In this document: piece after piece, positions 1 to 4,469 of the stretch
Numbering within the stretch: the first letter of the stretch is position 1
Layout of the letters: every line of letters begins with the position of its first letter
Assembly (NCBI GenBank): GCA_016292705.1
Contig: JAEDHZ010000122.1
Location: 1 to 5,307 of the forward strand
Length of the DNA stretch: 5,307 bases
DNA from: Clostridiaceae bacterium
GTDB lineage: Bacteria; Bacillota; Clostridia; Oscillospirales; Acutalibacteraceae
Direction: 5' to 3'
Made by a program: the position numbers and the translations under genes
The notes under the pieces: generated by a model
Seen by the model: the letters and a program-made list of their open reading frames with translations, nothing else
The model's database searches: none
What the model was told of the DNA's origin: nothing

Positions 1-597
1 GCCGTCCCAATAGAAGGTTGAGGAAAGCTCTGTGGTTGCAGGAGCGATTGCGCTGTCACCATAAACAACACTTTCTCTCACAACAGCTTTTTCCTGATGG
101 TCTTCGGTGTAGTAAACGAATTTTACGGTAAAGCTGCGTGTCATTTCATTGGCATTATTTTTATATTCATCAATAAATGCCTCAACTGCATCATAAACTG
201 CTGTTACCCTTCTGCTGATAAAAGACGCATAGTGTGTTCCGGCAGTAAGACCGGTCAATGCCTCGTATGCACTCTTAACAGCAACAAACTCGGCACAGTT
301 GTCATTATACTTTCCGGAACCAGTAATTTCCTTTGCCGCATCGGCAAACTTGTTGAAGTCATCGGTAAGATATACCTTTTCCTTTTTTGTTTCTGAGCAC
401 AAAGCGCACTTGTATGTTTCATCTCCAACAACATACTTGTCTCCGACACGAGTTACGGTGACCTTTCCCTGTGCTTCATATTCGTGCGTATGCTCATCTG
501 CCGCAAAAGCTGAAAGCGGTGCAGCAGTAAGAATCATCAGTACTGCCATCAGGCAGGCGATGACTCGCTTGAAGTTAGAATGCTTCTGATTATCCAT
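1..597 (-). CDS. Secreted protein of unknown function, N-terminal part (cut by left window edge)
   Basis: The frame is open from ATG at 597 to base 1 (199 codons, no stop), so the C-terminal part lies outside the window. An AAGGAGG ribosome binding site lies 8 nt upstream of the ATG. Residues 1-33 are a clear Sec signal peptide: charged start, KR at 10-11, hydrophobic core about 12-29, and an AFAA cleavage region, so the protein should be exported. There is no lipobox. The mature start is His-rich (HTHE, 36-39) and is followed by a short beta-like stretch with a CxxC pair at Cys64/Cys67. Residues about 80-152 look helical. From about 156 the pattern (VKFVYY, then VVYGDSAIAPA, then FYWDG) resembles the start of an InlB B-repeat/Flg_new-type beta-grasp repeat common in surface proteins of gut Firmicutes. 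That match is by eye only. Export is secure; the function is unknown. A surface or cell-wall protein with repeats further on is the likeliest reading. It is transcribed divergently from the cupin gene. Confidence 0.85.
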   Translation of the reverse strand, partial: MDNQKHSNFKRVIACLMAVLMILTAAPLSAFAADEHTHEYEAQGKVTVTRVGDKYVVGDETYKCALCSETKKEKVYLTDDFNKFADAAKEITGSGKYNDNCAEFVAVKSAYEALTGLTAGTHYASFISRRVTAVYDAVEAFIDEYKNNANEMTRSFTVKFVYYTEDHQEKAVVRESVVYGDSAIAPATTELSSTFYWDG

Positions 598-624
598 TTA
601 TTAGACCTCCTTATAATTTTTACC

Positions 625-653
625 ATCATATCACATTAAGAAAAAACTGTCAA
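625..653 (-). promoter_or_regulatory. Sigma-A promoter for the secreted protein gene
   Basis: Read on the minus strand, a perfect -35 box TTGACA (648-653) is followed after 17 bp by TATGAT (625-630), with a TG one base upstream of the -10 box (extended -10). The expected transcription start is near 618, giving a leader of only about 20 nt that contains the AAGGAGG site at 606-612. Box quality and spacing are near ideal, so strong constitutive-type transcription is expected unless repressed. Confidence 0.85.
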
Positions 654-743
654 TTATTACAATAAAATAAAAACATATTTCAATATATTGTCGGATTCGG
701 GTGTTTTTTCAGCTAATGTTGATACTGCAAACTGTCAATATTT

Positions 744-753
744 ACAAATTTGT
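744..753. repeat. 10-bp palindrome beside the operon -35 box
   Basis: ACAAATTTGT is a perfect inverted repeat ending 2 bp before the -35 hexamer of the plus-strand promoter. It is placed where a regulator could act on RNA polymerase. The role as an operator is inference; a 10-bp AT-rich palindrome can occur by chance. Confidence 0.35.
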
Positions 754-755
754 TC

Positions 756-784
756 TTGATAATTGCAAACAATGTTGATATAAT
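756..784 (+). promoter_or_regulatory. Sigma-A promoter for the cupin-tmk-DJ-1-fthC-mltG-trhP operon
   Basis: TTGATA (756-761) and a perfect TATAAT (779-784) are separated by 17 bp, with TG at 776-777 forming an extended -10. The start of transcription is expected near 791, leaving a leader of about 28 nt before the chosen cupin start at 819. It is the only strong plus-strand promoter found, and the downstream genes are tightly packed, so it probably serves the whole operon. Confidence 0.85.
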
Positions 785-805
785 ACTGTGAAATTAATTT
801 ATTAT

Positions 806-810
806 GGGGG
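806..810 (+). promoter_or_regulatory. Ribosome binding site that decides the cupin start
   Basis: GGGGG at 806-810 is one mismatch from GGAGG and lies 8 nt before ATG at 819. The in-frame upstream ATG at 804 has only an AT-rich run before it and itself overlaps this site, so 819 is the better start. A third, out-of-frame ATG at 814 reads ATG CGA TGA and ends on the real start codon. Confidence 0.6.
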
Positions 811-818
811 TTTATGCG

Positions 819-1169
819 ATGATCAAAAGAGCTGAAAACATGACGGCAACCGTTAAAGTCAATATGCGCGGCGGCGACGGACAAGCTGTTGTTACCGATA
901 TTCTCAACAAGGATGAGTACAAGGGAAGTGCAAGACTTATCGGGACAATTCTCCTTGAACCGGGCTGCTCAATCGGTGCTCATGTTCACGAAAACGAGGA
1001 GGAAGTCTTTTATATCATTGAGGGAACGGCAACCTATGACGACAACGGAAAAACCGAAATTCTTCATAAGGGCGACAGCTGCATCTGCCTCGGCGGCGAG
1101 AAGCACTCCATTGCAAACCGCACCGAAAACGAAAACCTCACTGTTTTCGCCGTTATACTCACCTACTGA
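819..1169 (+). CDS. Small single-domain cupin protein
   Basis: This is a 116-residue single beta-barrel cupin. Motif 1 fits G(X)5HXH(X)4E(X)6G exactly: Gly49, His55, His57, Glu62, Gly69. Motif 2 fits with Gly85, Gly92, His96 and Asn100, with Leu91 where Pro is usual. His55, His57, Glu62 and His96 form the standard cupin metal site, so a divalent metal (Fe, Mn, Zn or Ni) should bind. Small cupins of this kind include isomerases, dioxygenase-like enzymes and sugar or effector sensors. Nothing in the sequence says which reaction this one carries out, so no function is assigned. There is no signal peptide, so it is probably cytoplasmic. It is the first gene after the operon promoter and ends 15 nt before the kinase gene. 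An alternative start at 804 would add MGVYA, but the ribosome binding site favours 819. Confidence 0.88.
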   Translation: MIKRAENMTATVKVNMRGGDGQAVVTDILNKDEYKGSARLIGTILLEPGCSIGAHVHENEEEVFYIIEGTATYDDNGKTEILHKGDSCICLGGEKHSIANRTENENLTVFAVILTY

Positions 1170-1184
1170 TAAAACGGTGTCTGT

Positions 1185-1847
1185 ATGGGCAAAATGATTG
1201 TTATTGAGGGGCTTGACGGAAGCGGAAAGGGCACCCAGGCGGCTCTTCTGCTTGAAAACCTCAGAAAAAGCGGCAGGGAGGCTTTTGCAATTGACCTTCC
1301 AAACTACGCAGATGATTCAAGCGCCCTCGTCAGAATGTATCTCAAAGGCGAAATGGGACACCGTCCCGGTGATGTCAATGCCTACGCAGCCTCAACCTTT
1401 TTTGCCGTTGACCGCTATGCAAGCTTCAAAAAATTCTGGAGCAAGGAATATGACGGCGGAAAAGTTATCGTTGCAAACCGATATACCACCTCAAACGCCT
1501 GCCACCAGATGACGAAACTTCCGCAGGAGGATTGGGACGCCTTTCTTGACTGGCTGTTTGAGTTTGAATATGGCAAGCTTGGCATTCCTGCCCCGGATTG
1601 TGTTGTTTTTCTCGATATGCCCGTTGAGGTTTCGCAAAAACTTCTTGAAAAGCGATATGAAAACGACGAAAGCAAAAAGGATATCCATGAGCTTGATGTC
1701 GAATATCTCCGCCGTTGCCGCCTTGCAGCAAACTATGCCTGCGATAAGCTCGGCTGGAAAAGAATTGTCTGCGCCGAAGACGGCAAGCCGAAAAGCGTTG
1801 AGGAAATTTCAAGCCTTGTTTTTGAAACAGCGTGTAAGTATCTATAA
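1185..1847 (+). CDS. tmk: Thymidylate kinase (dTMP kinase) family protein
   Basis: This protein should phosphorylate dTMP to dTDP with ATP, on the route to dTTP, in the cytoplasm. It has 220 residues, slightly long for the family (about 205-215). The P-loop is GLDGSGKGT (9-17). A FFAVDRY segment (72-78) supplies the conserved nucleotide-site Arg77. NRYTTSNACHQ (98-108) occupies the place of the usual DRY..S..AYQ motif, with Asn98 replacing Asp. PDCVVFLDMP (137-146) is the strand before the LID, and the LID is about 155-169 (EKRYENDESKKDIHE). The RYEN in the LID recalls eukaryotic-type enzymes. A related deoxynucleoside monophosphate kinase with a different substrate is possible given Asn98. 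ATG at 1185 has only a weak upstream purine stretch, and ATG at 1194 is an in-frame alternative; coupling to the cupin gene 15 nt upstream may help translation. A second tmk elsewhere in the genome cannot be excluded. Confidence 0.85.
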   Translation: MGKMIVIEGLDGSGKGTQAALLLENLRKSGREAFAIDLPNYADDSSALVRMYLKGEMGHRPGDVNAYAASTFFAVDRYASFKKFWSKEYDGGKVIVANRYTTSNACHQMTKLPQEDWDAFLDWLFEFEYGKLGIPAPDCVVFLDMPVEVSQKLLEKRYENDESKKDIHELDVEYLRRCRLAANYACDKLGWKRIVCAEDGKPKSVEEISSLVFETACKYL

Positions 1848-1854
1848 TTTTATC

Positions 1855-1859
1855 GGAGG
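1855..1859 (+). promoter_or_regulatory. Ribosome binding site fixing the DJ-1 family start
   Basis: GGAGG lies 9 nt before ATG at 1869. An in-frame TTG at 1860 directly abuts this site and cannot be the start, so the protein begins MVYCFLADG. Confidence 0.8.
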
Positions 1860-1868
1860 TTGTTCATT

Positions 1869-2411
1869 ATGGTATATTGTTTCCTTGCTGACGGCTTTGA
1901 GGAAACCGAAGCTGTTGCTCCCATTGATATGCTCAGGAGAGCCGGTGTTGAGGTCAGAACAGTCGGAATCAAAAAAAGCGTGATTGTCGGAAGAAATTCA
2001 ATCCCCGTCACCTGCGACCTCACCGACAGCGAGCTGATTCTTTCGGACGAGCTTGAGGGTGTCATTCTCCCCGGCGGTATGCCCGGAACACTGAATCTTG
2101 ACGCTTCCCCGGTTGTTCATTCAGCCATTGACTTTGCGGTTGAAAAGGGAAAGCTTGTTTGCGCAATCTGCGCCGCGCCCTCAATTCTCGGCAGAAAGGG
2201 AATACTTTCCGGAAAAGAGGCAATCGCTTTCCCCGGCTTTGAAAAGGAGCTTGAGGGCGCAATAATCAGCAAAAACGCTGTTGTCCGTGACGGCATTTTC
2301 ATCACAGCAAAGGGCGCAGGCGTTGCGGTTGATTTCGGTCTTGAAATTGTTGCCGCACTCGTTTCAAGAGCAAAAAGCGATGAAATCCGCAGTTCAATCC
2401 AATGCAGTTGA
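1869..2411 (+). CDS. DJ-1/PfpI (ThiJ) family protein
   Basis: The 180-residue length and the motif order are those of DJ-1/YajL proteins. The N-terminal strand leads to DGFEETEAVAPIDMLRRAG (8-26), where Glu14 matches human DJ-1 Glu18. VILPGGMPG follows at 65-73. The nucleophile elbow AICAAPS at 99-105 carries Cys101, matching human Cys106; the usual AGP is AAP here. The tail DGIFITAKGAG to FGLEIVAAL matches the family end. Members are described as glyoxalases, deglycases, chaperones or redox sensors, and the physiological role is disputed. The conserved Cys/Glu pair is intact, so catalytic or oxidation-sensing activity is possible. The older ThiJ thiamine label should not be taken as a function. 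It is cytoplasmic. It follows tmk by 21 nt and overlaps the cyclo-ligase gene by 10 nt, so the two are probably translationally coupled. Confidence 0.9.
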   Translation: MVYCFLADGFEETEAVAPIDMLRRAGVEVRTVGIKKSVIVGRNSIPVTCDLTDSELILSDELEGVILPGGMPGTLNLDASPVVHSAIDFAVEKGKLVCAICAAPSILGRKGILSGKEAIAFPGFEKELEGAIISKNAVVRDGIFITAKGAGVAVDFGLEIVAALVSRAKSDEIRSSIQCS

Positions 2412-2965
2412 GTGAAGAAAAGGAAAGACTGAGAAAAAAGGCATCAGAACTTCGTACCTCGGTTGAAAACAAAGAGGCTTTAAGCCGCATAATCGCCCAA
2501 AAACTCTTTTCCCTTGACGATTATGTTACCTGCGAAAAGGTTTTTGCATACTTTTCATACAGCCAGGAAGTTCAGACAAGGCTCATCATTGAAAAAGCCC
2601 TTGGCGACGGAAAAAGAGTGGCGCTCCCCCGCTGTGAAAGTCAGGGAAAAATGAGCTTTCATTATCTTGAAAGCACAGACAGCCTTGAGGCAGGCTCATT
2701 CAAAGGAATCCTTGAACCGAAAGAGACCTCCGAAAAAGCTGAAGCAGACGAAAAAACGCTTGTTATTGTTCCGGCACTCGCCTTTGGAAGAGACGGAACC
2801 CGGCTCGGACACGGAATGGGATATTATGACCGCTTCCTTTCCTCGTTCAAAGGAAAAGCGGTTGGTCTCTGCTTTGGAAAATGCCTTTTTGAAACACTTC
2901 CGCAGGACAGATTTGACTTTCCGGTTCCGGTCATCATCACAGAAAACGAAATATGCGGTCGCTGA
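2402..2965 (+). CDS. fthC: 5-formyltetrahydrofolate cyclo-ligase (5,10-methenyltetrahydrofolate synthetase)
   Basis: This cytoplasmic enzyme uses ATP to convert 5-formyl-THF to 5,10-methenyl-THF, returning stored or inhibitory folate to the one-carbon pool. At 187 residues it has normal family length. The diagnostic segment is at 123-146: VPALAFGRDGTRLGHGMGYY followed by DRFL, matching the family pattern of a glycine-rich RLG.G.GYYDR loop that binds ATP and phosphate. A basic N-terminal helix (KERLRKKASELR), SYSQEVQT (52-59), ALPRC (74-78) and a C-terminal VIITE (177-181) also fit. The start at ATG 2402 overlaps the DJ-1 stop (2409-2411) and has no clear ribosome binding site, so it probably depends on coupling; TTG at 2408 is a less likely start. 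A functional link with tmk through folate-dependent dTMP synthesis is plausible but inferred. Confidence 0.93.
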   Translation: MQLSEEKERLRKKASELRTSVENKEALSRIIAQKLFSLDDYVTCEKVFAYFSYSQEVQTRLIIEKALGDGKRVALPRCESQGKMSFHYLESTDSLEAGSFKGILEPKETSEKAEADEKTLVIVPALAFGRDGTRLGHGMGYYDRFLSSFKGKAVGLCFGKCLFETLPQDRFDFPVPVIITENEICGR

Positions 2966-2989
2966 CCGCTCAGACATAAGGAGGACAAT

Positions 2990-4465
2990 ATGGACTCAAG
3001 ATCATATCCGCCGTCGGGTAACGGACAAAACCCTCTCAATTCCGGCAATCCGAGGGCAGGCAAATTCAAGGTTTCAATTGATGCGTTCAACCATGTTCCG
3101 GATGAATATGTTCCGGCGAAGAGTTCCGTTCCGGAAAACCGGCAAAAAGAAAGAACGCATGAAAACTTTGCAGTTAATATTCCGGACAAAAAATCTGCAG
3201 CAACAAGGTCTTCCGGCGCAAAGCAGGCTTCAAACGCAAAAAATTCAGCGCAGAAGAAAAAGGCTTCCGCAAACCGGAAGCCGGCAAAAAAGAGGAAGGG
3301 CGAGCCTGCACGTGTTCTCACCCCGGAGCAACAAGCAAAAATGAAAGAGCGCAAAAGGCTGAAGCGCACACGCAGCTTTATTGTTTTTTGCATCTGTCTG
3401 GTAATAATTGCAATCATCACGGCAACTGCGTCCTCCCTTGCGCTTGCAACAATCAACGACATCCTTGTCCTCAAAAAAAGCGACAGCACAAAAACTGTTT
3501 CCGTTGTTATACCGGCGGATTCCGACTTTGATGATGTATACGACATACTTTGCGACAATGGTCTTGTCAGCCAGAAATTCATTACCAAACTTTTCTGCAA
3601 GTTCAGGCACTATGACAAAGCCTACAGCTCAAGCCAGAAAAAGGATGTCAAAATCCAGTACAATCCCGGTGTATACTATCTTGAACCGGGCAGCGGAATT
3701 GAAGTTATGCTTGAAACAATTAAGGTTTCAAACTCCGTTTCCAAGGATACGGTAAGGCTCACATTCCCTGAGGGCTGGTCAATTGCACAGATCTTTGAGA
3801 AGATTGAAAAGTATAATGTCTGCACCGCAGAAAAGCTTTATGCAAACCTTGATATCGCCGGTCAGCAGTTCAGCTTCTATAAAAACATTCCGGCAAACAC
3901 CGGACGCTATCTTAAAGCCGAGGGCTACATTTTCCCGGATACCTACGACTTCTATATCGGCGAAAACGCAAACTCCGTTCTCAAAAAGCTCTTTTCAAAC
4001 TTCACAAAGAAATGGACAAAGGAATTCGGAACAAGGGCAAAAGAACTCGGAATGACTCAGGATCAGATAATTATTCTTGCTTCCATCATTCAGCGCGAAG
4101 CAAAGGACAAATCGCAGATGAAAGTTATTTCCTCGGTTCTTTATAACCGTCTCCACGATTCTGCAACCTATCCGCAGCTGCAGATGAATTCCACCAAAGA
4201 TTACATCACTGAAGCAAACAAGTATAATCTTTTCAGTGAATTCTATTACTCAATCTATCTTGACGCCTACAACACCTACAGCGCCGAGGGACTTCCGCCG
4301 GGAGCAATCTGCAACCCGGGAATTGATGCGATTGAGGCTGCGCTCAATCCGAGCGAAACAAGCTACCACTTCTTCTGCCACGACGCAAAGGGCAACATCT
4401 ACCTTGCCGAAACTGCCGCCGAGCACCAGAAGAACACCGAAAAAATCTTTTATGAATCGGATTGA
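2990..4465 (+). CDS. mltG: Endolytic peptidoglycan transglycosylase MltG (YceG family)
   Basis: MltG cleaves nascent glycan strands at the outer face of the membrane and so sets glycan length. AAGGAGG lies 5 nt before the ATG. The 491 residues divide into a cytoplasmic, low-complexity, Lys/Arg-rich region (about 1-128), one membrane segment (about 129-151), a LysM-like subdomain (about 168-250) and the YceG catalytic domain. The catalytic Glu is Glu370 in ASIIQREA (364-371), the counterpart of Escherichia coli Glu218 in ASIVEKETA; the earlier Glu of that motif is Gln368 here. YNRL (385-388), YNTYSAEGLPPGAICNPG (427-444) and ALNP (451-454) are family hallmarks. LQMNST (397-402) replaces the usual LQ.DPT. 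The protein is longer than E. coli MltG (about 340) because of the N-terminal extension, a trait also seen in some Gram-positive MltG proteins such as the pneumococcal one. It starts 24 nt after fthC and ends 4 nt before trhP. Confidence 0.95.
   Translation: MDSRSYPPSGNGQNPLNSGNPRAGKFKVSIDAFNHVPDEYVPAKSSVPENRQKERTHENFAVNIPDKKSAATRSSGAKQASNAKNSAQKKKASANRKPAKKRKGEPARVLTPEQQAKMKERKRLKRTRSFIVFCICLVIIAIITATASSLALATINDILVLKKSDSTKTVSVVIPADSDFDDVYDILCDNGLVSQKFITKLFCKFRHYDKAYSSSQKKDVKIQYNPGVYYLEPGSGIEVMLETIKVSNSVSKDTVRLTFPEGWSIAQIFEKIEKYNVCTAEKLYANLDIAGQQFSFYKNIPANTGRYLKAEGYIFPDTYDFYIGENANSVLKKLFSNFTKKWTKEFGTRAKELGMTQDQIIILASIIQREAKDKSQMKVISSVLYNRLHDSATYPQLQMNSTKDYITEANKYNLFSEFYYSIYLDAYNTYSAEGLPPGAICNPGIDAIEAALNPSETSYHFFCHDAKGNIYLAETAAEHQKNTEKIFYESD
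3262..3282 (-). terminator. Terminator-like hairpin on the minus strand inside mltG
   Basis: GGCTTCCG and CGGAAGCC form a perfect 8-bp GC-rich stem with a 5-nt loop. Read on the minus strand the stem is followed directly by TTTTT (3261-3257), the layout of an intrinsic terminator. It sits within the Lys-rich coding stretch of mltG, where AAA codons supply the U-run, so coincidence is likely. On the plus strand no U-run follows. Confidence 0.25.
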
Positions 4466-4469
4466 TAAA

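Larger units (their letters stand above)
598..818. promoter_or_regulatory. Divergent intergenic control region
   Basis: This AT-rich 221-bp gap separates the minus-strand secreted protein gene from the plus-strand operon. It holds two opposed sigma-A promoters, two perfect 10-bp palindromes (CAATATATTG at 681-690, ACAAATTTGT at 744-753) and two pairs of 10-bp direct repeats (AACTGTCAAT at 645-654 and 730-739; AATGTTGATA at 715-724 and 771-780). No open frame of note and no RNA gene was recognised in it. The repeats could be regulator sites but may simply reflect low complexity and promoter-like words. Confidence 0.75.

Noticed and set aside
97..589. Plus-strand open frames (97-396 and 299-589) across the secreted protein gene
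   Set aside because: The minus strand has a full gene start with a promoter, ribosome binding site and signal peptide; these frames are its antisense shadows.
710..738. Second minus-strand promoter using the TTGACA within the upstream AACTGTCAAT repeat
   Set aside because: At 17 bp spacing the -10 position reads TAGCTG, which is poor, and a far better promoter lies 85 bp closer to the gene.
598..818. Riboswitch or small RNA in the intergenic region (considered because folate-related genes follow)
   Set aside because: The plus-strand leader is only about 28 nt and the minus-strand leader about 20 nt, too short for a folate (THF) or other riboswitch, and no conserved RNA fold was recognised.
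1822..1848. Promoter-like TTGAAA and TATAAT at the end of tmk, before the DJ-1 gene
   Set aside because: The spacer is only 15 bp, there is no extended -10, and the expected transcription start (about 1855) would fall on the GGAGG of the next gene and remove its leader. It might still feed genes further down, but I do not call it.
2409..2411. Overlap of the DJ-1 stop and the cyclo-ligase start as a possible frameshift or fusion
   Set aside because: Both proteins have complete family-length termini; the 10-nt overlap is ordinary operon packing and coupling.
2667..3344. Plus-strand open frame of 225 codons overlapping the fthC-mltG junction
   Set aside because: It is in another frame over two genes with clear family motifs. 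Its product is Arg/Gln/Lys-rich and looks like frame-shifted sequence.
2824..3600. Long minus-strand open frame (258 codons) opposite fthC and mltG
   Set aside because: It lies fully antisense to two well-recognised genes, its product is low-complexity, and it has no family resemblance; it is a shadow of the plus-strand codon use.
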